A stretch of 64,000 nt of DNA from DASXMT01 sp963812965 (GTDB lineage: Bacteria; Actinomycetota; Acidimicrobiia; Acidimicrobiales; RAAP-2), in assembly GCA_963812965.1 (NCBI GenBank), contig CAWEXG010000006.1, forward strand, positions 186,001-250,000, written 5' to 3'. Positions 41,530-49,877 of the stretch are shown piece after piece; within the stretch, counting starts at the first letter, position 1; every line of letters starts with the position of its first letter. The notes under the pieces were generated by a model, which was not told the origin of the DNA, did no database searches, and worked only from the letters and a program-made list of their open reading frames with translations. The position numbers were made by a program, and so were the translations under genes.

Positions 41530-44520
41530 CTACTCATCCAGAGGACGCGCTGCCACACTCACGATCGGCGCGTTCAAGGCTTCACCGCCTTCGGAGCCGT
41601 AGAACGTGGCGTCGCCGAAGTTGAAGATGCCGCCGTCGCTGGCGACCAGCCAGTAACCGCCGCCGTCGGGAGTGGTAGCGATACCGACGATGGGGGCGCC
41701 CAAGGCTTCACCACCTTCGGAGCCGTAGAACGTGGCGTCGCCGAAGGTGAAGATGCCGCCGTCGGATCCCACTTCCCAGTAGCCCTTGCCGTCAGAGGTG
41801 GCCGCCATGCCGACGATAGGGGCGTTGAGGTCTTGGCCGCCTTCGGAGCCGTAGAAGGCGGCGTCGCCGAAGTTGAAGATGCCGCCGTCGCTGGCGACCA
41901 GCCAGTAGCCCTTGCCATCAGGGGTGGCTGCCATGCCGACGATGGGTTTGTTCAGGTGTTGGCCGCCTTCGGAGCCGTAGAAGGCGGCGTCGCCGAAGGT
42001 GAAGATGCCGCCGTCGGACCCTATTTCCCAGTAACCCTTGCCGTCCGGGGTGGCCGCCATGCCGACGATAGGGGCGTTGAGGTCTTGGCCGCCTTCGGAG
42101 CCGTAGAAGGCGGCGTCGCCGAAGTTGAAGATGCCGCCGTCGCTGGCGACCAGCCAGTAGCCCTTGCCATCAGGGGTGGCTGCCATGCCGACGATGGGTT
42201 TGTTCAGGTGTTGGCCGCCTTCGGAGCCGTAGAAGGCGGCGTCGCCGAAGGTGAAGATGCCGCCGTCGGACCCTATTTCCCAGTAGCCGTTGGCAACCGG
42301 CGTAGCCGCCATAGCCACAATGGGGGCGTTGAGGGGTTGGCCACCTTCGGAGCCGTAGAAGCCGGCGCTGCCGAAGGTGAAGATGCCGCCGTCAGAAGCT
42401 GCCTCCCAGTAGCCGTTGCCGTCGGAAGCAGCGATGCTCACGACTGGCGCGTTGAGGGGTTGGCCGCCTTCGGAGCCGTAGAAGCCGGCGCTGCCGAAGG
42501 TGAAGATGCCGCCGTCAGAAGCAACCAGCCAGTAACCACCACCATCGGGACTGGCAGCCATGCCGACGATGGGTTTGTTCAGGTGTTGGCCGCCTTCGGA
42601 GCCGTAGAAGCCGGCGTCCCCGAAGGTGAAGATGCCGCCGTCGCTGGCGACCAGCCAGTAGCCCTTGCCGTCAGGGGTGGCCGCCATGCCGACGATGGGT
42701 TTGTTCAGGTGTTGGCCGCCTTCGGAGCCGTAGAAGCCGGCGTCCCCGAAGGTGAAGATGCCGCCGTCGCTGGCGACCAGCCAGTAGCCCTTGCCGTCCG
42801 GGGTGGCCGCCATGCCGACGATGGGTTTGTTCAGGTGTTGACCGCCTTCGGAGCCGTAGAAGCCGGCGTCCCCGAAGGTGAAGATGCCGCCGTCGGACCC
42901 TATTTCCCAGTAGCCCTTGCCGTCGGGAGTGGCCGCCATGCTGACGATAGGAGCGTTGAGATGCTGGCCGCCTTCTGACCCGTAGAAGCCAGCGTTGCCA
43001 AAGGTGAAGATGCCGCCGTCGGACCCCACTTCCCAGTAGCCCGACACCGGGGACGACGACGGGGACACCACCCAGACGGTTGCCTGAGCCGACACTGCTC
43101 CCCCTGGCCCCGCCGCGATCACCGTGAACGTGTACATGGCAGTACTGGCCGAGCCATTCGCGGGCAGCGTCACCGTCAGCGATCCGTTCCCAGTGGTGCT
43201 CGACACGGTTGCCGGCAACCCAGCGACAGCAGGGCTCACGGTGACCGTATAGCTGGTGGTGTTGGATGCGGTAGCTGATAACGACACGGACCCACCTTCT
43301 TGGGGCAAGATCGCCGGCGTCGCCGTGAACGACTGGATGCTTGGACCAGGAGTAGTGGAGCCGAGCTGCTCGCCCGGGTAGTAGGTGGCGAGGATCTGCT
43401 GCCACGTTTCACCGGCGAGCGCGCAGTTCTGAGAACCCCACTGGCTCATCACACCCGGGTAGTTGGACAGCCCCGCCCCGCACGCTTCGCTCGTGCTCCC
43501 GGTGAGCGTGGCTTGATAGCTGGCCTCGAGTATCTGACCCCCTACAGTCATGGTCGTGCCCCATGTCGCCTTGACGGCTGCAGTGGTCGCTGGGTTCGAT
43601 GTACCCGGGACATAGGTCTGGTAGTCCGTCGAGTCGTCCACGTTGTAACACGCGCCGTTGTACGACCCCTGTCTCGGCCAGTTGTTGACGAAGTACCAGG
43701 CGTAGGACTTCACGGCCATCGCCCCTGCTTCGAGCGCGTTGACATTCCAGCTCGAGATCCACTCGTTGGGCAGGACATCCTCGACGTAGGTTTCGAACGG
43801 GACGCTGAAGACCCCCAGCTCTGTTCCCGGAACCGGTGAGCCATCGGCATTGTGCTCGCCGTACTCCAACACGAGAATGCTGGAGGGAGGAACGGTGTTG
43901 GACGAGTACCCCCCACAGTTCCCATCGCTACCGGCAATGCTCGGGGTTGCCACGCTCGGAGACGCAACGTTCGGAGACGCCACGTTCGGGGTCACAGCGT
44001 TCCCGGAGGGGCCGGTAGACCCTGATCCCGTCCCGGCATCGCTGCTCGACGCAGGGGTGGGCAGCGCACGCGTCTGGGCGTCACCGTTCAACATGATCGA
44101 CAGGATCATCCCCGATGCAGCCGGCGTGACATTGGTCAACGTCCACGTCCCCAATCCGGACGCGCTTGCCGTTACCGTGATACCGGCGCTACCGGTATCG
44201 AGGTAGTCGAACGAGAATGCGCCTCGTTGGTCGGACGTCGCCACCGACACACCGTTGACGCTCACCACCGCACCCACCACCGGTGGTGGAGAGGTCGGCA
44301 GCGTCGTGACCCCGTCGACCACTTTGGCCGAGGAGACGTTGGTGACGGTTCCGGACAGCGAGATGGTCTCCTGGGTGCCCGACGCTGGATCGGCGTGAGC
44401 CGAGGAGACGTCCGAGATGGCGGTGCCGAGGAGTGCCACGACCGCCAGGACCCAGGTGAACAGGCAGCTTCGTAGCAAGCTCCGTTGGGAGGACCTGGCA
44501 GCGCGTGGATTCGTGATCAT
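41530..44520 (-). CDS. SpoIID/LytB-domain secreted protein with 12 propeller-like repeats
   Basis: About 996 residues. A signal peptide (SLLRSCLFTWVLAVVALLGTAI) is followed by a beta-sandwich with GAVVSVNGVSVATSDQRGAFSFDYL (carboxypeptidase regulatory-like), a Pro/Ser/Val-rich spacer (PNVASPNVASPSVATPSIAG), then a SpoIID domain: FETYVEDVLPNEWISSWNVNALEAGAMAVKSYAWYFVNNW ... CGAGLSNYPGVMSQWGSQNC. An Ig-like module precedes 12 repeats GYWxxxSDGGIFTFG. SpoIID enzymes are lytic transglycosylases acting on denuded glycan strands; catalysis here is inferred. ATG at 44520 follows AAGG; a GTG six bases upstream is possible. Confidence 0.85.
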   Translation of the reverse strand: MITNPRAARSSQRSLLRSCLFTWVLAVVALLGTAISDVSSAHADPASGTQETISLSGTVTNVSSAKVVDGVTTLPTSPPPVVGAVVSVNGVSVATSDQRGAFSFDYLDTGSAGITVTASASGLGTWTLTNVTPAASGMILSIMLNGDAQTRALPTPASSSDAGTGSGSTGPSGNAVTPNVASPNVASPSVATPSIAGSDGNCGGYSSNTVPPSSILVLEYGEHNADGSPVPGTELGVFSVPFETYVEDVLPNEWISSWNVNALEAGAMAVKSYAWYFVNNWPRQGSYNGACYNVDDSTDYQTYVPGTSNPATTAAVKATWGTTMTVGGQILEASYQATLTGSTSEACGAGLSNYPGVMSQWGSQNCALAGETWQQILATYYPGEQLGSTTPGPSIQSFTATPAILPQEGGSVSLSATASNTTSYTVTVSPAVAGLPATVSSTTGNGSLTVTLPANGSASTAMYTFTVIAAGPGGAVSAQATVWVVSPSSSPVSGYWEVGSDGGIFTFGNAGFYGSEGGQHLNAPIVSMAATPDGKGYWEIGSDGGIFTFGDAGFYGSEGGQHLNKPIVGMAATPDGKGYWLVASDGGIFTFGDAGFYGSEGGQHLNKPIVGMAATPDGKGYWLVASDGGIFTFGDAGFYGSEGGQHLNKPIVGMAASPDGGGYWLVASDGGIFTFGSAGFYGSEGGQPLNAPVVSIAASDGNGYWEAASDGGIFTFGSAGFYGSEGGQPLNAPIVAMAATPVANGYWEIGSDGGIFTFGDAAFYGSEGGQHLNKPIVGMAATPDGKGYWLVASDGGIFNFGDAAFYGSEGGQDLNAPIVGMAATPDGKGYWEIGSDGGIFTFGDAAFYGSEGGQHLNKPIVGMAATPDGKGYWLVASDGGIFNFGDAAFYGSEGGQDLNAPIVGMAATSDGKGYWEVGSDGGIFTFGDATFYGSEGGEALGAPIVGIATTPDGGGYWLVASDGGIFNFGDATFYGSEGGEALNAPIVSVAARPLDE
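41533..43041 (-). repeat. Twelve tandem ~126-bp coding repeats (propeller-like)
   Basis: Units of 42 residues (one of 41) of the form GYWxxxSDGGIFTFGxAxFYGSEGGxxLxxPIVxMAATPDGK. Two neighbouring types alternate (LVASDGG versus EIGSDGG), and some pairs are near-identical at DNA level, showing recent duplication by two-unit steps. The same family is used in the B12-operon barrel protein, so a common cell-surface module is likely. Confidence 0.9.
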
Positions 44521-44605
44521 GGGCACCTTCCATCATGCGACAAGATCACGACCGTGCCGTGGACCCGTCGGATGAACGGGTCCGCCGTACGCGTGCGACC
44601 TGATG

Positions 44606-45109
44606 TCAGGCCAGGTGCAGCCCGATTCGGTGAGCCGTCCATGCACCGACGGGGTCGTCAGCACCGGTGAGCCACCATGCCAGGTGAGCGTGAAGGCACT
44701 TCACCCCCTGCCGGGTACCTCCCACCCCACCCGTGGGGCGTGGCCCACGGTGATCATCGGGGATCAGCGCGTCCCGCTCGGCGGCGTAGCGAGCGTGGGC
44801 GTCGGCCACTTTGTCGGCAGGGACCGCTGCCTCAGCCTGGCGCACACCCCCCATCGACTCGATACGGCTCACTGCCTCCCGCAGTGTCGGATCCACGAGC
44901 CAGTACCTGGTGGGCATGGGCGTGCCGTCGTCCAGAAATGGAGCGTTGGCGATCACCGCAGGGCTGTGATCGGAACCCCGGACAACGACGTCGAACGCTC
45001 CCAGAGGTGGCCGACCCAACAGCTCGGTGACTGCATCGACGTCATCGACACCCCCGACCCCATCGCCCGAGGCTTCGCAAGCATCGCTGTCGAACCGGTC
45101 AGCGATCAC
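44606..45109 (-). CDS. DUF501 family protein
   Basis: 167 residues. The conserved core runs VTELLGRPPLGAFDVVVRGSDHSPAVIANAPFLDDGTPMPTRYWLVDPTLREAVSRIESMGGVRQAEA, followed by AERDALIPDDHRGPRPTGGVGGTRQGVKCLHAHLAWWLTGADDPVGAWTAH. This is the actinobacterial DUF501 family, of unknown function, always near eno-ftsB-ppx. His and Cys in VKCLHAHLAWWL could be functional. The start overlaps ftsB by ATGA. Confidence 0.9.
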   Translation of the reverse strand: MIADRFDSDACEASGDGVGGVDDVDAVTELLGRPPLGAFDVVVRGSDHSPAVIANAPFLDDGTPMPTRYWLVDPTLREAVSRIESMGGVRQAEAAVPADKVADAHARYAAERDALIPDDHRGPRPTGGVGGTRQGVKCLHAHLAWWLTGADDPVGAWTAHRIGLHLA

Positions 45110-45780
45110 CGCCAGAATTCGAGCGAGTGCACCGTCCGAGACCAGAAACTGCCGGAGGTGTCACTGTTGTCAGCAGGGGCCGACGTGCCCGCTCGGGATG
45201 TCGAGGACGGCGTATGGGCAGACCCAGAGCTGGTCGTACCCGAGCTCGGGGTGGTGCTGGGTAGGGCTGGATCCGGAGTCATACCCAGTGCATTGGCCGG
45301 AGCGACCGGAGCCTGGTTACCGGGATCATCGGAGACGGACCCCGACGAGGACGAGCTGCCGGCTTGCCCACCGGGCGGCAGCACGGTGTAGGCGATTTGA
45401 CCTGGGTCGACGAGTTGGTAGTCCTGACGGGCCAGCTGGTGGATCTCCGCCTTGGAATTCAGCTCCGCCTGCTCTTGGCCGAGCGCTGCGTTCTCCTGCT
45501 TCAGACGGTGAAGCTCAGCGTTCGCAGAGGTCAGCTGGCGATGTTGGGACAGCAGCCCCGAGATCGGGACGCTGGTGCCGATCACTACCAACGCGAACAC
45601 CAGGGTCATCGCCAGAAGAAGCTGGCGTCGGTTCAGTCGCTTCGTTGCCCTACCTTTGACCTGCCGCCCGCCGCCATCCTGTCCCTTACCGCTGCTGCGA
45701 GTCCTACCTCTCGCCGGCCCTTTGCCGGCAGTCGCCCGAGCCCGGGCATGCGTGGCCTTGCTCACCCCGTCTGCCCCCAT
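45106..45780 (-). CDS. ftsB: Septum formation initiator FtsB/DivIC-like
   Basis: 224-residue bitopic membrane protein. A basic, Arg/Gly-rich cytoplasmic N-terminus leads into one membrane helix (LLLAMTLVFALVVIGTSVPI), then a short coiled coil (LLSQHRQLTSANAELHRLKQENAALGQEQAELNSKAEIHQLARQDYQLVDPGQIAYTVLPP) as in FtsB/DivIC. A long Ser/Pro/Gly-rich tail follows. The coiled coil and the VxPGxxxYxxxP pattern are diagnostic. It overlaps eno by 19 bases; a GTG at 45765 overlapping the eno stop is an alternative start. Confidence 0.88.
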   Translation of the reverse strand: MGADGVSKATHARARATAGKGPARGRTRSSGKGQDGGGRQVKGRATKRLNRRQLLLAMTLVFALVVIGTSVPISGLLSQHRQLTSANAELHRLKQENAALGQEQAELNSKAEIHQLARQDYQLVDPGQIAYTVLPPGGQAGSSSSSGSVSDDPGNQAPVAPANALGMTPDPALPSTTPSSGTTSSGSAHTPSSTSRAGTSAPADNSDTSGSFWSRTVHSLEFWR

Positions 45781-47051
45781 ACCGCCAACGCCTCGGTGCC
45801 CAAGAACCCGGCTGACTCACCCAGAGCCTCCTCGATACGAAGGAGCTGGTTGTACTTGGCCACACGATCGGAGCGGGCTGGCGCGCCAGTTTTGATCTGC
45901 CCACAGTTGGTGGCTACGGCCAGATCGGCGATCGTCGAATCCTCCGTCTCGCCGGACCGATGTGACATGACGCACGCGTACGACGACCGCGTCGCTCTCG
46001 ACATGGTCCGAAGCGTCTCGGTCAAGGTTCCGATCTGGTTGACCTTGACTAGCACGGCGTTGGCGACACCTAGGTCGATCCCACGACGCAGGCGCTCCTC
46101 GTTGGTGACGAAGACGTCATCCCCCACCAGCTGCACACGACCACCGAGCGCATCGGTCAAGGAGACCCATCCATCCCAGTCGTCTTCGGCCATACCGTCC
46201 TCGAGGGAGACGATCGGGTAGCGGCCACACAGGTCCACCCAGTACTCGACCAGCTCGGCCGATGACAGGGTGCGACCCTCACCAGCCAGGACGTAGACAC
46301 CGTCCTTGTAGAGCTCGCTGCTGGCAGGGTCCATGGCGATGGCGATCTCGTCACCAGGAGTGCGTCCGGCTGCCTCGATCGCCTCGACCAAGACCTGGAC
46401 CGCCTCCTCGTTGGACCCGAGATCGGGAGCGAAGCCGCCCTCGTCGCCCACTGCAGTGGAGAGGCCGCGGGTCCTGAGAACCCCGGCAAGCGCGTGGTAG
46501 GTCTCCACCCCCCATCGGAGCGCCTCGGAGAACGAGGACGCTCCCACCGGCATGATCATGAACTCCTGGAGATCGATCGAGTTGTCGGCGTGAACGCCGC
46601 CGTTCACCACGTTCATCATCGGTACCGGGAGGATATGAGCGTCGGTACCTCCCACGGAGCGGAACAGCGGGAGCTCGAGCTCACTCGCCGCTGCCTTGGC
46701 CGTGGCCAGAGAAGCACCGAGCATGGCGTTGGCTCCCAGACGAGCTTTGTTGGGGGTGCCGTCCGCATCGATCAGGGCGAAGTCGACGCCACGCTGATCG
46801 AGGGCGTCGAGGCCGTCGAGGATCTCGGCGATCTCTCCGTTGACGTTGCCGACAGCCTGCAACACGCCTTTCCCGCCGTAACGACCGTCGCGGTCACGCA
46901 GCTCGACCGCCTCGAACATTCCCGTCGAAGCACCCGACGGCACGATGGCACGCCCCATCGCCCCCGAATCCAGGATGACCTCGACCTCGACCGTGGGATT
47001 ACCGCGGGAATCGAGTACTTCTCGTCCGATGACCTGCTCGATGAGGCTCAC
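45762..47051 (-). CDS. eno: Enolase (phosphopyruvate hydratase)
   Basis: 429 residues, full length for bacterial enolase. It catalyses conversion of 2-phosphoglycerate to phosphoenolpyruvate in glycolysis and is often part of the degradosome. Signatures: REVLDSRGNPTVEVEV at the start, MPVPMMNVVNGGVHADN, SLEDGMAEDDWDGWVSLTDALG (metal ligand), LVGDDVFVTN, LVKVNQIGTLTET (catalytic Lys) and SHRSGETEDSTIADLAVA. A 108-base gap separates it from mazG upstream. Confidence 0.97.
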   Translation of the reverse strand: MSLIEQVIGREVLDSRGNPTVEVEVILDSGAMGRAIVPSGASTGMFEAVELRDRDGRYGGKGVLQAVGNVNGEIAEILDGLDALDQRGVDFALIDADGTPNKARLGANAMLGASLATAKAAASELELPLFRSVGGTDAHILPVPMMNVVNGGVHADNSIDLQEFMIMPVGASSFSEALRWGVETYHALAGVLRTRGLSTAVGDEGGFAPDLGSNEEAVQVLVEAIEAAGRTPGDEIAIAMDPASSELYKDGVYVLAGEGRTLSSAELVEYWVDLCGRYPIVSLEDGMAEDDWDGWVSLTDALGGRVQLVGDDVFVTNEERLRRGIDLGVANAVLVKVNQIGTLTETLRTMSRATRSSYACVMSHRSGETEDSTIADLAVATNCGQIKTGAPARSDRVAKYNQLLRIEEALGESAGFLGTEALAVWGQTG

Positions 47052-47159
47052 TGTGCGCTGTAACTCCCGTGGTTGACATGGAGGCTCTCTGAAACAAAAG
47101 TTACCAGTTGCAACCCCATAGACCTGGGCATTCCCTCGGAACGGATGCCGGGAGATGCG

Positions 47160-48686
47160 TCAGGAGCGCTCGTGCTCCTCGATCTGATGTCGAAACGCCA
47201 TCGACCGGGACCGCAACGCTGTCTCCGGGTCGACCCCGAGCTGTGTGGCCAACCGCACCAGAGAGAACAGCAGATCGCCGATCTCGCTCTCGGTGACATC
47301 GATCTCGACCGACTCGGTGAACCGCGCCGCACCACGTGCGATCGCGCTCGCTGCTTGCGTCCCGTCCGGGAGTGTCACACCGACCGTCAACCCCTTCCGC
47401 TGCAGTTTGGCTGCCAACGCCAACGCCGGTAAGGCAGCGGGGATGCCTTCGGTAACGCTCGACCGACCTTTCTCCGCCTTCTTCAGCGCTTCCCAATCGG
47501 TCGCCATCTGGGCCGGGGTGACAGAGTCGGCCTGTACCGACGTGGCGGTAGCGGCATCACCGAATACGTGCGGATGACGTGACACCAGCTTGTCGTGTAT
47601 GCCACGGGCAACGTCCGCCAACGTGAAGCGCCCTTCCTCGGCGGCCAGGGTGGCGTGGAAGTACACCTGGAAGAGCAGGTCGCCCAGCTCTTCTTCCAGG
47701 TGGGCGACGGCTCGTTCCTCACTGATCTGCTCCCCGCTCACGCGCCCAGCCTCGTTGTCGGCCCCGTTGTCGGTGCTGTTGTCGGTCCTGTTGTCAGCCT
47801 CGTTATCAGCCTCGTTATCGGCCTCGACCGCGACCAACATGTCGATCGCCTCGAGAACCTCGTACGACTCTTCGAGCAGGTGACGGGAGAGGGAGCCGTG
47901 GGTCTGCTCCCGATCCCACGGACAGCGCTCCCGGAGCGTATGGACCAGTTCGTCGAGTCGCACCAGCTCGCTCGCTACCGGTGCCGTCAGCACGGAGATC
48001 CACAGCGAGGTGAGGTGGTCGGGTTCGAACGACCGGTCCAGTGCGTTCCAGGGCACTTCCCACACCCGTTCGTCGGGTAAGCCCAGATGGTGGAGAACGG
48101 TGACCATCGTTCCCTCGGGTGGATCCGCAGCCAGCTTCACGCTGGACAGGATCGCCTTCGACCAGCACTGGGCCACCAGCAACGGTCCCCGCAGTCCGGC
48201 TGCATCGATGGCGAAGGACTCGCCGTCCACCAGACGGACTCCGTCATCCAAAGGGTCGATACCCAGACGGGCGTACGCCAGATCGAGAAAGGACAGAGCT
48301 GGGTGGATCTCCACCGCCACCTCGCCACGCACCACAGCCGGATCGCTGGTGAGCATGGTCACCGTGCGCTCGGCCACCAGGGGAGATCCGGGAACGGCGT
48401 AGACCACCGGCCCGGCCCGGCCCGCCTGGATCAGGTCGTCCACTACCGCCCGGTAGACGGCATCGAAGGTGCCGTGCTGTTCGTAGTGGTGGTCGAAGCT
48501 ACGAGCATGGCTCACGACGTCGGCAGCAGGATGCTGGGATGTCCGTAAGAACAAGGTGTCTGCGCCGTCCATCAAGGCGCGGGCCGACTCGGTGATGAGC
48601 CCAGGACCGGCAGGCCCGAGACCCACGACGTCGATACGGCATGTAGTTGACGCAGTCGACCGGTCTCTGTCCTGTCGGTCGGTCAT
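47160..48686 (-). CDS. mazG: MazG-type nucleotide pyrophosphohydrolase with tetrapyrrole-methylase-like N-terminus (YabN type)
   Basis: 508 residues. The N-terminal half (about 10-220) is a SAM tetrapyrrole-methylase-like fold: IDVVGLGPAGPGLITESARALMDGADTLFLRT and VVYAVPGSPLVAERTV. The C-terminal half is MazG: LDELVHTLRERCPWDREQTHGSLSRHLLEESYEVLEAID, interrupted by an Asp/Asn repeat (EADNEADNEADNRTDN), then VAHLEEELGDLLFQVYFHATLAAEEG. A second MazG copy covers the end. The enzyme hydrolyses NTPs to NMPs and PPi, clearing aberrant nucleotides. The repeat insertion is odd. Confidence 0.9.
   Translation of the reverse strand: MTDRQDRDRSTASTTCRIDVVGLGPAGPGLITESARALMDGADTLFLRTSQHPAADVVSHARSFDHHYEQHGTFDAVYRAVVDDLIQAGRAGPVVYAVPGSPLVAERTVTMLTSDPAVVRGEVAVEIHPALSFLDLAYARLGIDPLDDGVRLVDGESFAIDAAGLRGPLLVAQCWSKAILSSVKLAADPPEGTMVTVLHHLGLPDERVWEVPWNALDRSFEPDHLTSLWISVLTAPVASELVRLDELVHTLRERCPWDREQTHGSLSRHLLEESYEVLEAIDMLVAVEADNEADNEADNRTDNSTDNGADNEAGRVSGEQISEERAVAHLEEELGDLLFQVYFHATLAAEEGRFTLADVARGIHDKLVSRHPHVFGDAATATSVQADSVTPAQMATDWEALKKAEKGRSSVTEGIPAALPALALAAKLQRKGLTVGVTLPDGTQAASAIARGAARFTESVEIDVTESEIGDLLFSLVRLATQLGVDPETALRSRSMAFRHQIEEHERS
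47752..47825 (-). repeat. Imperfect 12-base tandem repeat encoding (E/T/S/G)ADN-type insertion in mazG
   Basis: About six copies of a 12-base unit related to GTTGTCGGCCTC (as + strand) encode the repeated Asp-Asn residues inside the MazG domain. The unit keeps the frame, so copy-number change would only alter the loop length. Confidence 0.7.
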
Positions 48687-48711
48687 GGCCGCACGATCAT
48701 GAGGCGGAAGA

Positions 48712-49866
48712 TCAGCCGGCCGGGTTGGTGGTGCTCGTCGAGCTGCTCGAGCTGGACCCGGAGCCCGACGTACCCAAGGCTGCGGACAGCAGGTACTCGG
48801 TCGGAGGAGACGGCGGTGGCACGATGCTCTTCACCGTCCAGGTGCCGTACCGGGGGTCCACCGACACCGGAACGGTGCGGGCGTACCGGGTCACCTCGGC
48901 ACTGACCCGGGACTCGTTGGACGACGACTCGAGAAGGTCTTCCCGGATGGTGGGCGTGGCGTCGGCCAACGACTGGAGGCTCTCGCTGGTGACCTCGAAG
49001 ATGACCCACGCACCCGAGCTCGACTCCTGGATCGGAGCGAGCGGCGTACCGACGGTGATCGACGAGTCCTGAAGCTGCTGCTCGACCGATTGCAGCGTGT
49101 AGTCGCAACCGAGTGCCCCACCCTTGGCAGCAGACGTCTGATCGAGGGAACTGGCCTTGGCCACGCTGGCAAACGACGCCCCGGCGTTGATCTGTGCAAG
49201 CAGCTTGTTCGCGTCGGCCTGGGTGTCGGACTCGATGGCGCTGACACAGGCGCCGACGAAATCGGTCGGGTTCTTCTGGTAGTACGCGGCGATGGCAGCG
49301 TTGGAGAGATCGGCGCCTCGGGCCAGCAGCTGGCTCTCGACGGCCTGGGATTCGATCTGTGCATTGCGAATCGAGACAGGCAGGGCGTCCAGGACCTGGG
49401 CTCCGGTCAACGCCTGCCCTTCGTCCGTCTCGCAGTAGGACTGCTCACCCGCCTCGCTGGCTTCGGACACCTGGGTGGTGATCTCACCGCTGAGGTACGA
49501 GTCCACGTCGGACTGCGCCGTAGCCAGATCCGCCGCCGTCACATGGATGCCCTTGGTCGCCGCATACTGCTGGTACAGCACGTTGCTCACCGACTGATGA
49601 AGGATCCCATCGACGAAGTTGGTGTTGAAGGTCCCTTGACCACCTTCCCCACTGACCTGGACGCTGGTCCCACCCGATTCGATGGTCAGAAGACAAGCAC
49701 CCGCCTGTGTGCTCTCGTACGCCTGGAGCTGACCGTTCAACGTCCCGGTCGAGATGGTGGCACCGTTGATCGTCGCCGCCGGAGGGGTGGCATCACATCC
49801 CGACGCCAGACCACCGGCAGCCAGCACGAGAACCGTCAAGGAGAGCAGAGAGACAAGGCGCTTCAC
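48712..49866 (-). CDS. Putative SurA-like lipoprotein with peptidyl-prolyl isomerase (PPIC) domain
   Basis: 384 residues using GTG at 49866. It has a lipoprotein signal peptide (LVSLLSLTVLVLAAGGLASGC, lipobox LASGC). The middle part carries the SurA-N-like helices, followed by a PpiC-type segment KLLAQINAGASFASVAKASSLDQTSAAKGGALGC ... ITVGTPLAPIQESSSGAWVIFEVTSESLQSL. This family assists secreted protein folding outside the membrane. Only a weak ribosome site is seen. The gene lies directly after mfd and before mazG on the minus strand. Confidence 0.82.
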   Translation of the reverse strand: MKRLVSLLSLTVLVLAAGGLASGCDATPPAATINGATISTGTLNGQLQAYESTQAGACLLTIESGGTSVQVSGEGGQGTFNTNFVDGILHQSVSNVLYQQYAATKGIHVTAADLATAQSDVDSYLSGEITTQVSEASEAGEQSYCETDEGQALTGAQVLDALPVSIRNAQIESQAVESQLLARGADLSNAAIAAYYQKNPTDFVGACVSAIESDTQADANKLLAQINAGASFASVAKASSLDQTSAAKGGALGCDYTLQSVEQQLQDSSITVGTPLAPIQESSSGAWVIFEVTSESLQSLADATPTIREDLLESSSNESRVSAEVTRYARTVPVSVDPRYGTWTVKSIVPPPSPPTEYLLSAALGTSGSGSSSSSSTSTTNPAG

Positions 49867-49877
49867 GGGGGGTGATG

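Noticed and set aside
41452..42978. 508-codon plus-strand open frame over the SpoIID repeats
   Set aside because: Antisense of the repeat array, same reason; the minus-strand protein has recognisable domains.
41533..43041. Second regular repeat field as CRISPR array
   Set aside because: Coding, in frame, no spacers.
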